From Neurospora intermedia (taxonomy: Eukaryota; Ascomycota; Sordariomycetes; Sordariales; Sordariaceae): a stretch of 64,000 nt of DNA. Below, piece after piece: positions 49,258 to 61,027 of this stretch. Every line of letters starts with the position of its first letter. Positions within the stretch are counted from its first letter, which is position 1. The stretch is from the NCBI GenBank assembly GCA_037102815.1, contig BTPP01000002.1:2046001-2110000 (forward strand), in the 5' to 3' direction. The position numbers were made by a program, and so were the translations under genes. Below the pieces are notes generated by a model that worked only from the letters and a program-made list of their open reading frames with translations, had not been told where the DNA came from and searched no databases.

Positions 49258-49634
49258 CCCGTCGGCCTTTTTTCACTTAGTATCTACGAGTAGTGTATGC
49301 CGGCCGGCCGGGCTTCGTCGTCGTTGACAAGTCCGCTGCGCTACACTGCACTGCACTGCGTGCGGCATTTTCCAACCCTTCAGTTCGCTGGTGTGGTGTC
49401 AGTCGATGATTATCACCTGGCATCTGCAACAACTTTTGGTACTAGCCTGATTATGTAGTGTAGTCACTGCATGCTCGGTGAAGAATGCGGCTAAAGTATA
49501 AGGCCATGTTCATGCACTCGCGTCTGTTTTGGTAAAAAAAGGACTCATGAACCAGCGACGAGAGCATTTTTCTGTCTTCTTACAATGCAATGCCCGGTAT
49601 ATTCCCCTCTCTCCCTCGGTCCCGGTCTCGGTTT

Positions 49635-49852
49635 GCATCCCTTTAACGGTGCAGACGTATCATTTAGGCGCCTTGGCGGTCTACGCCAATAATCTGGCGT
49701 TATTTTATCCACTTCTACAGTCGTACCCATGCAGATACCTTGATCCTGCCACCTTTTGCGGCACTTTATGAGGATGCAGCCCAAGTCGTTAAGTACTGCA
49801 AGTCTTCCCCGGTCTTGGCAAAAATGATACATCTGCACCGTTAAAGGGATAC
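49635..49852. mobile_element. Possible MITE-like element with 31-bp terminal inverted repeats
   Basis: The arms 49635-49665 and 49822-49852 are inverted copies that agree at 29 of 31 positions; the two differences are both C/T transitions. The interior of about 156 bp has no ORF. I see no clear target-site duplication. A structured noncoding RNA is an alternative. Confidence 0.5.
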
Positions 49853-51599
49853 CTAGGTACCTACCTTGGATGATACGTATAGCAAGGCATGACATGACAT
49901 ACATTTATCGAACCAAATCACACATACAAGTAATCAGGATATGCCATACATACCTACATACTTCCACGTTACCTTATCAAGGACATACAGCGGCATTCAT
50001 ACAAGCATGGAGTATGTGCTAGTTTTATTAACTGTCTTCAAGAAACGTTCGGAACATTTCGATATGTACCTACCTATCCCATCCGCACTTCCCGTGGAAA
50101 AAGAAAAGAAAAAAAAACCAAAAAAAAACCGGCTTACCTAACCTGGCTGTAAGCCCCCCAAGCCCCCAAGTACCCCAGCACCCCAGCACCCCAGTTCCCA
50201 GACAGACACGGCGCAGGCGACAACGCAGATCCATCATCATCATATGTACGCAGTACACTAAACAAGTCGCGCACGACTGGATCAAGAAAAGAAGAAGTGC
50301 CAAGTTCAACTTCAAGTTTCATGTAGTGTACACGTACAGACCTTTGCCGCGTTTACCTCCCTACTCCCTTCGGATTCCATCCCGTCTTTTGTCGGTCTTC
50401 CGTTGTTCCCTTGGCCGTCATCTTGTCCCGCTATTAGGCGACGGTATCCTGTGATTAATCCCCCCCGATATTCCGTTCCTAGACCCCTAGACCCGTGTGA
50501 ACAAATCGATCATCACGACTGGTTGAGTATTATGTAAAATTTTCACTTTTGGGAAAAGCATAGCCGTAGGGATTTTGGAAAACGTCACCCGAAAGCACCT
50601 TTCCCCGGATTTACAAAATCCACTATACTACTCTAGGAGTCAGATCTGTCTGGAACATCGACACGGGAACTTGTAGTGTAGTAACAATGACACAAGTTTT
50701 GCGTGTTGAGAGGAGACGTGGCCGCGCGAAGGCTTGTCAAAAAGTCGAGATTAATCTTAGTATGTACTCACTTGGCTGACGGGCTGGCTGGCGGGCTAAA
50801 CTCTGACTGCTGGGGTGAGGTCTGGTGGAGGGTTTCGAAGCCCCAGGATTGTTGAGAAAAGCTCCACCCAACACGAGAATCCTTCAAAAACTCGAGATAT
50901 CGGGTGCGCGTGGCCAAGAAAAAAAAAGCAGGAAGGCTGGGAGTTAGAATGGAAAATATGACACAACAACAAGATGATTTCATAATCATGGGTTTTCTCC
51001 TGTTTTTGGCAAGGTATGTTCAGCGAACATGATACCTATAGAGTTCTTTAGAGTATAGGTAGCATCTATCGATATTCCTGTGCCCATCGTCTCTATTGGT
51101 CACCCGCACTAAACAATGATTTGTAAACATATTCCGGTCATTAGGTACCTAGGTTACCTGTCCCGTCCGTCCCAATTCCGTTCAGTCCAGTCCCCCAGTG
51201 CGTTGGATCGTACGTCCATCCATCATCCATCCCATCCTATCTTTGCGTCGTTCGTATAGTTGCCATGTCCCATGACTTTCCCATATAATACATGCATGCA
51301 TAAAACGTTAAAAAAAAGTGGTGCACGCATCCAAACCACCAAAACAAAAGCCTGGAAAAGCACTACCAATGCAGCAGCGCACCGCGACCACACCACGGTT
51401 TCAACTCCGCGCTGGTTTGCTTTGTGCCAAATCCTGAAACTCCGAAAATAAAAATACTCAAAACATTTCCCCAGGCCGAAAAAGTCTGAGGGGGTATACA
51501 AAAGGGGAAATCGCGAGTAAAGACAAACGTCAATCACTGCGCAACTTTGATTAAATCATCCAAAAAGAAAACAGGATCATAAGCGTGCGTTGGGCCGGA

Positions 51600-53071
51600 T
51601 TAAGCCAAGGGAGCACAGCTATAAGGCTTCGAAACCTTGCCATGGTCGTAACGGTCCATCTAAGCAGCAAGTTAGCATTTGTGTGCAAAGAGAAAATAGA
51701 AAAGCGGGCCAAACTTACAATGTCCTGAATAGCGGCGTAGGTACCAATACCAAGAATGCCCATGCCGATGACGAAGCAGAGCATGTTGAGGGCATCCAAG
51801 AAGTACTTCTTGCCCTGGCTCTTGGCATCGTTCCTGGTGATCTTGAAATACATCAAGGCAGGGAAATAGAAGCTGAAGCCGGAAATGAAGAGAGCCGAGC
51901 AGATGGCCAACAGATCAGAGAAGAAAGGGATGGCCTCAGCAATGACCCAGGCAATGAGGGTAATGCCAAAGTCAAAACCAAGCCAGACCATCCAACCCGC
52001 TGGGGTGTTGACATAGCGAATGACGTTGTTGGGCCAGATGCGCTCAATCAAATACCTGCTGACGACAACAGTGTTGATACTGCCAGAGATGAAGATGACG
52101 GGGAGGGCAATGCCGAAAGCAACCTTGGCGAGAAGAGGGCCAGCAGAGAGCAAGGCAGGAGACTGGACCTCGGGGCCGACGAAAGCGTAAACGACGCCAC
52201 CAGTAACGGTGTAGATGAAGATTTCAATCAAGCCGAGAGCAACGATGGACTTCTTGTAGTCGGAGGGGGTGTGCATCTCATCCATAAAGCTGAACTGGCA
52301 CATGGCGAAGCTGTAGGCGAAAACGATGTTGCTGACAGCAATGAAGCCCTCAGCAAGGCTGAGGTTCTCCTTGGGCCAGCAAGACCAGGGAACAGCAGCG
52401 AGGCCACCCTCCTGGTGGCTCGAGCGAATGCCAGTAGCAATCATTGTGATGAGGATGGCGGCGCAGATGGAGACGAAATCGATGTATCCAAGAATGGCAA
52501 CCTCGGCGAAACTGGGAGGAATGGCAAGGAGGAAGAGAATGATGGCGGAGACAATGCCGAAGACGAGAGAGCAAGTACCGTTGCCGTTATCCGTGATGGT
52601 CCCCCACATGATGGTGCCGGTGAGGACGTGGGAGCCGACGATGAAGATCAGTTGCAGAACAAACATGAAGCTGATGATTTCATATCCCCATCTTCCAAAC
52701 ATGACACGACCAACGTCGGCATAGTGGGCGATCTCAGGGTGCTTGAGCTTGGTTTGTCCGATAACGTGAGCCGTGTAGATGCAGATGAGTCCCATGCCGA
52801 CAGAGAGAATGACACCAGGCACCATACCAAGGGTAGCGAAGGCGCCGGGAAGCGAGAGAGAGCCGAGGGCAATGGCCTCGACGATGAGGACGACCGTCAG
52901 ACGTTTCCAGCCGAGACGGTGGAACTTGGCATGGCCCTCCTGGGCCTCAGGCTCCTTGTCCATGATGCCGCCGCCCAAGCCGCGGACCTCGCCAACATGC
53001 TCATCGTTTGACTCTGGGTACGGCATGATGGCGTTTGGGTCATTCTTTTTTGTCTCGTATTGCGAGTCCAT
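51600..53071 (-). CDS. mtr: Neutral aliphatic and aromatic amino acid permease MTR
   Basis: Two exons (53071-51719 and 51659-51600, intron 59 nt) give 470 residues, the length I remember for N. crassa MTR (methyltryptophan resistance). It takes up neutral amino acids across the plasma membrane (N system) and belongs to the AAAP family. The hydrophilic start (MDSQYETKKNDPNAIMPYPE) is followed by eleven expected helices, beginning RLTVVLIVEAIALGSLSLPG. The last exon codes MDRYDHGKVSKPYSCAPLA. Without splicing, a shadow frame would replace that tail. Loss gives resistance to toxic tryptophan and phenylalanine analogues in Neurospora. The leader gives CCAACATGG at the start. It lies alone between two long deserts. 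Confidence 0.97.
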
Positions 53072-53510
53072 GTTGGGTGGTAAAGAGGCCTTGTTGAAGG
53101 CCTTTGTCGACAGTGGCTTGATTTTCGCTTCTCAAGCTGTTTGGATGGCTAAAGAGGGAGGGAAAGAGAAGATGCTGTCTGGGAACCCAGGCAGAAATAA
53201 ATGTGGATGGGGGTACGGACAATAAGCGAAAAGACCAACAGACGATCAAGGTCTGAGAGACAGGATGAACTGCGGGGGACCGGGGCAGATTAAGTACTGA
53301 AGAAGAGGGATGGAGAAGGCGGGTGCCAGATGAGACAGGTACTTGCGAGGTACGTGAGAGGGAAGAGCGACATATAAGCACGCCGCGTTGGGGTGCGCTT
53401 GGGGCGAGGCGGATCTCGTGCAGACGACGCACTAGCAGTTGCAACCTGGAAGTTGACGAGTCAGGGTCAATCCGATGGAGCCTCTCCATCTGGCCTACTA
53501 GTTGGAATGC

Positions 53511-53525
53511 GTACACGTAGTGTAC
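53511..53525. promoter_or_regulatory. Inverted GTACAC/GTGTAC repeat upstream of mtr
   Basis: GTACACGTAGTGTAC has 6-bp inverted arms, about 440 bp upstream of the mtr ATG. It could be a dimeric factor site; this is position-based inference. Confidence 0.3.
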
Positions 53526-56500
53526 ACTGCACAATCTGGTCGCCGCCGCACTCCGGAATTGCCGAAAAGGATCATCCTCGAATACCTTTCTCCAAACGAC
53601 CAGCGATCTCGGCGAATGAGAAGACAGCAAAAACCAGGTACACCTTGCACTTGCTGTCTTGCCTTGCCCTTGCCCTGGAGCTGTCCACTTCCTCACTGCT
53701 CTTGCCAGAACTGCTCCTGCTGCTCTGAGACTGCACTGGCAGACTGGCGATTGCTTCTCTTTTCTGACCGTTGCCGGACGCTCCTGCTACCTCATTATCT
53801 AGCGGATGATCCGAAGACAGCCAGCATTGCTCTGCCAGCTTCATGGACATACATCATATGCATAGACTGCAGTGCGTTGGAAAAGCTTGATAAAGCATGC
53901 CCTTCGGACCTCACCATAGCACAGACAACAAGGCCAAACCAACTCAAGCCTTGACTGCGACTGATAGAGTACATAATGCGTACGATATGCGTATAATAGC
54001 TGACCACGTGCTGACCTCTGCAGGCCGGTGGTTCTAGACAGGGCTTGTGATGATGCTGGTGGTGAAGCTGTGTTCTGGTCGCCTGGGCAAAGGCGAACCC
54101 AGGATACCAGATCCAGCTGCTCGGTCACTCGAAGAGGCAGGTGGGCGCGTGGGATGCTCGAGGAAGCTGGCCGGCTTGAGGCTTCCCGGACAATAACCAT
54201 TCTATTAGTCATGACGGTGGACCTCTTGGGGAGGTCTGACAGGGAAGTGGTGAGAAATCGAATGGGAGGTGAGAGCAAGCGGAACCAGCACCCACTCGTC
54301 AGCAGTGGATGCAACAGTCGACCCGCGATGGTGGCAAAGAGAGCAAAGCCCGACCGGGATTGCAACTGGAGACCCGGAGAGAAGCCCACTTGGTGCGCGA
54401 GGTGGATGAAGCGAGTGGAACGTGAAAGCCCAACAGACAACCTTAAAGTAGCGCCGGCATTGCTCCAGCTCCACGACTTTTTTTTTCTCCCCATGTCCGC
54501 GCTACATATCTCGAGAAGGCGATTGGAGAATGGCTGTTTTGCCTGTTGCCCGTGGACCATGTCCGGCCGATGTACCTTCTGAGTACACCATTTTCACCAC
54601 CCGAGAACCATCGCATTGCGTGGTGGCAGGGAGGGCGACGAGGGTCCGCGGCGGAGCGGTGGACTCTTTTCTCGGAGGGGCAGATAGCGCTGCAGGGACC
54701 ATTAGTAAAAGCTGCACATAATTCCATGCCGTCAGCTACTTTGTTATCGTTGCAAGTGGAAGCTCCCGTCCAACACGGTCTTTGATGGTGCGGGCTTTCC
54801 CTGGCTGTGCCTGGCAGCGTTTCTGAGCAATGAACACAGTTAGGTTTGGTTTTAGAATTGTTCCTTGTGTTCGACGAGTGGGTGTCTGCACGAGATTTTA
54901 GGGTTTGGGGCACGCTAGAGGAGCTTTATGACGACATGAATTGTGGGGAATGTGTCGGGGTCAGGGCCAGCCAGCTGTCTGTCACCACCAAAAACCTCGA
55001 CGACGTTCTGACTGGTGTGTCCTGTGAGTAGTGGTTGACATAGATGTTGAATTTTGGGAACACTGTGCTCGCCTTCAAGGAACTGGAATGAAGGACGGAG
55101 CATGAAGTACTCTGTACACATACACTACACCATTGATAGGTTCTTCTGATGAAACTGAATTACCTTCGCTAATGACCCGAGCCAGTGTGCAGATCTGGGG
55201 CAAGCAACACACGCCCGAGTCCCAGAGCGTCGCCGGCGGTGCATCTCGTTCCTGAGATCAGACGCAGCACAGCTTCATCCTTGCACAATTCACCAATCTT
55301 CACCATTGGGTCGTTCTCAAAGACGACAAAACCTTGAGGCACCGTGATATCAACATGTAGCGACCCGTCTGCGGCGCGTCGTTCCAGGCTTAGTGGGATC
55401 GTATAGAACGCAATACAAAAGATGGTACTGTCTGTTGGATGACGACGGGAGGTGATGAGGCATGCAACTTGATTTCGGGAACTTTGGATGCGGTGCACTT
55501 GGGGATAGTATCATGATGCACACGTGCCTAGATGAGAGGACGTTATCCGTCATTCGTGCCCAGGAATGCGGCTGATTCCAGATCGTGGGGGATAGCGGTT
55601 TGTCTACCAGATTGGCTACCGTGTAACCCAGCTACTGTACGTGCGTACTTCTAGAATGCGACACGCGTTTGAATGGTGCATCTGGGCTGACGCATCAAGG
55701 ATTCCATTTCAGGAAGGCCAAGCTACTACTGCACGAACCAACAAATCCTCCGATATCTTCATGTTCCAGAGGTTTGTAGTTGCGTCCAGTCTTCCCTTTC
55801 TTGATGACTCCTTCTGCTTTTCCGGTTCTAGATGCATACAGGTCGACCCAAGTGATGCCTGTTCCATGGTTTCGTGGATCTGGGGTACTGGGGTTAGAGA
55901 ATGGACGTCTGTCACGTGTGCATTTTCTCCAAGGTCCAGGTTGAACCCCAGATCATCCAATATGTACATCAGTTTACACTAGACCGGTACCTAGCATAGA
56001 CATTACACCACCACAAAGCTAGGGAACCATCTGTTGGAGAGATTCGAGGGGCACGAACAAAGTTTGTGGGTGGAACTAGGTTGGACGAACCGGTCAATGC
56101 GTTATCCCAATTGTAGTGTCGTCGGCACAATAGCCTCTGCGAGTTCGGCATCCACCGCGGCTTGTACCTGCAAGATAACCCGACTATGAACGAACTATCT
56201 GGATCTCACAGACGACTGCAATAATATGGCCTAGACTAATGTAGAAACGTTTGACCATCAACGCACTTGGATGCTCAGCAGTCCTGGAAACCACCAAGAT
56301 AACGGGGGCCGTGCCAAGAAAGGTCATGGATCGGATCTTTGTAAGCAAGGGCCCGCTCCGCTCCGCTCGCTAGAGGTAGTTCGCCGAACGATACCTTAGT
56401 CTCTCATGTGGGGAGAATCGAAAGAAGCCCGCCATGACCCCCACTGCTTTGCTACCTTACTCTGACCGGTATCGGAAATGGTGGATCTTTTCTCAAGTCT

Positions 56501-56768
56501 GCAAGCGAATCCGAGCGGGTGGACGAGAGGTACACACTACACTACACACACTAGTGGACTTGGCTGGGTTGTTCTCGATGGCTTCTTTCCGGCTTCTTTT
56601 GCTGTGCCTTTGTGGCTCGTTCTGAAATGGTCTGGATTTGGAGTTTCGATGGGTATTGATCAGACCAGCCGAATCTCGACCTGCCGTGTTAGTGACGGGT
56701 ATGTAATGGTATGGATCGTTGGGTTCTGTTGGTAAACCATCTCAAACTATGGTCATCGGCTTTGGTTT

Positions 56769-56796
56769 GGGGGGGGAGGGGGGGGGGGGGGGGTGG
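56769..56796 (+). repeat. Poly-G tract
   Basis: Eight G, one A, then sixteen G and TGG. It could form a G-quadruplex. The length of such runs is prone to sequencing error. Confidence 0.8.
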
Positions 56797-57463
56797 TGAA
56801 GACTGGATCGTTGGGTGGTTGGAGTTTTCGGATTGTGGACTGGAAGGCCCCAACACCCAGACACGGCAGGTCGGAGCATCTGTGCCCGATCCTGTACCTG
56901 ACTGGAACTCGTTCAAGTATTTTCTTGGCGCTCCCGTGTCAAGAAATAAGCCACGTGCCGATAAGGATCTTCTTTATCAGCTCTTGGCCACAGCCTTGCG
57001 TGTCCCCGGTGATGTCGGTTTACATGTAAACAAACAGCGAGCCTGGGCAACACCCAATCGCGTCGCCGATCGGCCTGCCGATTGTTTTGTCATTGCAACT
57101 TCCTCAACAGCGTATCTCCCCCCCCACCACCGTCCGCCGCAACCATTGTGCGCATTGTCTTGCGCAGCGTCAAGAAACAACAAAATTTAGATTTGACCAA
57201 TTATTCGAAATTGACGCATTATTATTGTTCAATCAACCTCCGAAATATGTATCGGTTTCGCGACTAAGACGCCAAATCCGATTCCGTTTGCGACAGCCTC
57301 GACCTTTGCGCGATCACGTTCCCAGCTACTGGCCTTCGCTCAGCCAAGCGGGCCAAGAGACATCACCGTTACTACCAAGAAACAAGGCTGATCCGACAAT
57401 TCTTCTCGAGATATAACGTTTCTGTACGAATCGACGTCCGGCCACAACGGCGCATCCGCGGCC

Positions 57464-60021
57464 ATGACAGACTACTTCATCTACGAAAATCGTCTGGTGT
57501 CTTTTGATGGGCAGCCCCTGGCAAATAAAGATGGGATACCTCCGGCTGATTCCCGAGGCAAGCTGGTAAAATGGCCACATAAGTCTTTATCAGCGGATGA
57601 GGTCAGTGAACGGCACCGGAGGGAGGCAGCAGGTTGGCAAAGCCTGAGTGGAAGAGGAGACTGACCGAACCGAACTTCTAGCTCGCAAAAGCCGGATTTT
57701 ACTTTGATCCCATGGTCACTAGTCCCGACAATGTAACATGCTTTTTGTGCGAAAATTCCTTTGATGGCTGGACGCCTGGAGACCATCCAATCCAGGAACA
57801 TCTGAAACATTCACCATTTTGCGGCTGGGCTGTGACGGCAGCGGTCGAAGCGAATCTTGGAGACTATGGGAAGATGCACCCTCTGGAACCGATTCTTGTC
57901 GACGCACGGAAGGCTACCTTTGGGGGGAAGTGGCCATACGAATCCAAGAGGGGATTCAAGTGCAAGTCAAAGCAAGTAAGCATTCCCTTGCACTTGCCCG
58001 AATCGAAGGAACACAGGCTAACTGGTCACAGCTTGCCGAAGCTGGCTGGAAATTCGCACCAACAATCGAGGATGAAGACATGACAGTTTGTCCATATTGC
58101 CTGCTGGGACTTAGCGGTTGGGAACCGGGTGACAAAGCAATGTAAGAAGCATTCCCCTCCATCTGGCAAATATCTACCGCAATCAACTAACAAGATACTT
58201 AGTGACGAACACCAGAGACGACAACCTCAATGTGCGTTTTTCCGTCTTCAAGAGGAATTACCACCACCGAAGAAGCCCACAAAAAGAGCCAAAACAGCCA
58301 GGACATCCAAGGCCGCCCACCGCCTTTCTGTCCAGCCTGTCGGCATCCCCACTGCAGAAACCTCGGATCAAGTATCCGCCTCAGACACCGCGGGCGGCCT
58401 TGAGGATATCATCATGGCGCCAACCACGCGAGCAGCAAAGAGCAAAAAGGCAGCCACTAGGAGTCGAAAAGCGAAAGCCCAGAAGAAGGAAGCAGAGCCC
58501 AAGGAAACATTAAAGGACAAACCAGCAGACGAACAATTGGCTGCTGAAGAACCACCAAATGGACGGAAGCGGGGAAGCGAGTCAATTTCCGACTCTGTGG
58601 ACTCCAACCCGGAGGCGCCTCCGCAGAAGAAGCGGGCAACACGAACAGGAGGAGCTGCGATTACTGATGTTTCCACTTCAGCCGTGGAATCACAGGACAA
58701 TGACATTGTCGATGCACCATCTCCCACACAAACAGCCACCCGCAAGAGAGCGCCCGCCAAAGGAACACAGAACTTGCGGAAAAGCTCACGAGTTTCTCTG
58801 CGGCACTCGCATTCGACAACAGCGCCGCAGACAGATTTGTCGAATGACGAGGCCGTCGAGCGTCAGATGGAAAGTGATGACGCCGATAATGGTCCAGGAC
58901 GCAAAGCGCAGGATGCAAAATCACAACAGGAAGCGAATGCTGAGGATCCAATCCATTCATCCGACATCCCCCTCCCCAAAGATAGTCGCAAAGTAGCTGC
59001 TCAGAGGAGGATGTCTAAACAAGCGAAAAGGATCCAACAGTCTCTTCCATTATCCGATCCTGTCGACGAACTGACGAACGGACCTACTGCTGTGCCCGAA
59101 GCTACATCTATAGTGCCTCAAATAGCAGAGCCCGAGCTAGGATCTGGAGAGGATCCTGATATAACCTTGGTCTCAAAAAGTAGCGACCGACCAAGTACGG
59201 TCAAGCGGGGAAGGGGACGCCCATCAAAAAAGTCTACATCTTCCCATGCGTCAAGCGAAGTGGCAGAGCAGCAGCGAACTTCAGCTGGGATCCCGCTTCC
59301 GGAGGCCCAAGCCCCGGTCGAGACCCAGGCCAAGCCTGAAACCGAGCGCCGCTTATCAGCTTCAACTCCGAAAGAGGCGGGCGTTGAAGCGGCAGCAGAA
59401 GAACCGGTTCCAGAACCTACGCCCCGGGCCTCCCCTCTTAGAGCGGCCGTTACTCGAGCTGCGCCGACACCAGCCAAAATAAACAAGTCTCTTCCTCCGC
59501 CGCCATCTGAGTCCCCAGATCACCTGTCTCAGCCGCTTGCTACACCTCAGGCACCTACAGTCGCGCGTGTACCTCAAGAACAGCCGAGCGTCTACCGCTT
59601 GCCTTCAATGCAATCCTCGAATGCAGAGAACCGACCCCCATCGCCGAAGCAATTGACTCCAATAGTCGAACGTCATGCTCTAGCACCAATGGCCACCACA
59701 CCAGACAGGCCCACTTCTCCTTCCAAACGGACGATTCTGGGTGCCCTCCAAAGCACTAAGCCTTGGACCGCGGCAGATCTAGACAATATATTTTCGCCCA
59801 GCAAGAATGACTACGACAAGGAAGACGGCATTGACAAACTCTTGCACAAGGGCACTGAGCTCACGAGCCCGGAAAAGCGGATGACCGTTGAGGAGTGGAT
59901 CTATCATAATGCCAGCTTGGCTGAGCAGAGACTGAAGAGGGAATGCGAGGAGATGGTCCTGCTGTTTGAGAATCAGGGTGCTAGAGCGATGGAAGCTTTG
60001 GAGGGGCTTATCGTCGAGTAG
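57464..60021 (+). CDS. Survivin/Bir1-type protein with two BIR domains
   Basis: Four exons (57464-57601, 57682-57975, 58032-58141, 58203-60021) give 786 residues. Each BIR zinc site is complete: Cys66, Cys69, His86, Cys93 in the first and Cys164, Cys167, His184, Cys191 in the second (CX2CX16HX6C). Fungal Bir1/Cut17 also has two BIRs. It belongs to the chromosomal passenger complex with Aurora kinase, INCENP and borealin, at centromeres and the spindle midzone. The long middle is Lys/Pro/Ser-rich with many NLS-like clusters and one AT-hook (KRGRGRPSKKS, about 517-527). The C-terminus, with the KRMTVEEWIYHNASLAEQRL helix, looks like a conserved partner-binding segment. Introns fall inside both BIR domains. 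Confidence 0.92.
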
Positions 60022-61027
60022 TGGGTGAGTGGCACGACCCTTGGGTACCAGATTATCAGCATAAAAGGACGAGAGGTGTAGATTCGCATACTAAATCCCG
60101 CTTCTGGTTCAAGGTTGGGCAAATTTTGTGTGTGTGATACCAGGTAATGGACATGGAATTTGCTTGATGCGTTACATAGCAAGCTTATTGTATCAGTGAC
60201 TTTGGCCTCTGGTTTGAATAGCATGGAAGGCGTCATTCGACGTCCTGTTAGACGATGTAGGGATAGCATTGTTGGTGACGTTACAATGGAATTGCACAAT
60301 AGTGTGCACCACAACGAAACAAGCCCTAAAATTACAGCTGCAGGTTCTCTAGATGATGCCGGGTTGGGGATCTGGACTAAAGAGCGAGTGTGATGAAAGT
60401 GGTTCTGGTTTTCCCATTAGCGGGCGGTTCGTGGTTATGAAAGCGTTTACACCAAGAGGTAGAACGAGAACTTGACAGCAACCTGGCGAGATAGCGAGTA
60501 AGAAACATTATAGGCCAGAAAGAGGGCAGGAAATGAAGATATATAATATCTGACTCTAGTAGTCTTTCAGACACAAACCGTGTCGACTCCGAGTCTGTTT
60601 AGGAGCTCCGTGTGGTTGCGACTTGCAACTGAAGTAATCGACGCGCGGGGGTTAGGGTTACTACACCGTCCGTCTTTTTTTGCGGCGCTGTCCATGACTT
60701 CATTGGGGCAGGCAGCCTTGTGAATCTACTTCGGTACCTTCACTACAGCCACCAATTACGAACCACGCGACGCGCTTCAACTTTTTGCTTCTTTGGTTGG
60801 CTTCCATCAATTTCAATTTCGAAGGCGAACACAGGACATACGGCAATTCTCCTGGCTGTAATCAATAAATAATCATCTGTTCGCAAAGCCCTTTGCGCCG
60901 CCGTATCACAAAAGTATCACCAGCAACAACCATCACAAGGTACCGACCGGCATCGCAGTAGTGGTAGCAGCAGCGACAGCTCGACAGCTCGACAGCTCCC
61001 CGTCGTCGTTGCACTCCCATCGTCACA
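60022..61027. other. Intergenic region, U2A' promoter
   Basis: It holds the Bir1 3' flank and the U2A' promoter, with a telomere-like motif at 60650-60661. No other gene seen. Confidence 0.5.
60650..60661 (-). repeat. Second exact two-repeat telomeric motif
   Basis: GGGGTTAGGGTTAC on the + strand, roughly 370 bp upstream of the U2A' start. Such motifs serve as Tbf1-like factor sites in some fungal promoters; here that is only a possibility. Confidence 0.7.

Larger units (their letters stand above)
46948..51599. other. 4.6-kb gene desert between the M3 peptidase and mtr
   Basis: No ORF here exceeds about 120 codons or shows a family signature. It holds an inverted-repeat element (49635-49852), a two-repeat telomere-like motif (49246-49257), a CCAAT box near 49142, A-rich tracts near 50100 and several TAGGTACCTA-type motifs. 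It may hold long UTRs or noncoding transcripts. Confidence 0.5.
53072..57463. other. 4.4-kb gene-free region between mtr and the BIR gene
   Basis: It contains both promoters (divergent). The frames at 53841-54560, 54028-54582, 55169-55498 and 55709-55969 carry no family signature or clear intron signals. It also has a small palindrome (53511-53525) and a long G tract (56769-56796). Confidence 0.5.

Noticed and set aside
51590-53011. 473-codon open frame on the + strand opposite mtr
   Set aside because: It is a codon-bias shadow: Asp/Glu/Asn-rich, no domain, fully antisense to a well-matched permease exon.
53841-54582. Overlapping frames of 239 and 184 codons on opposite strands upstream of mtr
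   Set aside because: No domain or conserved motif on either strand, no supported introns; only frames in GC-rich intergenic sequence.
55169-55969. Possible minus-strand multi-exon gene from frames 55709-55969 and 55169-55498
   Set aside because: The pieces could not be joined by clear donor/acceptor signals and neither matches a family I know.
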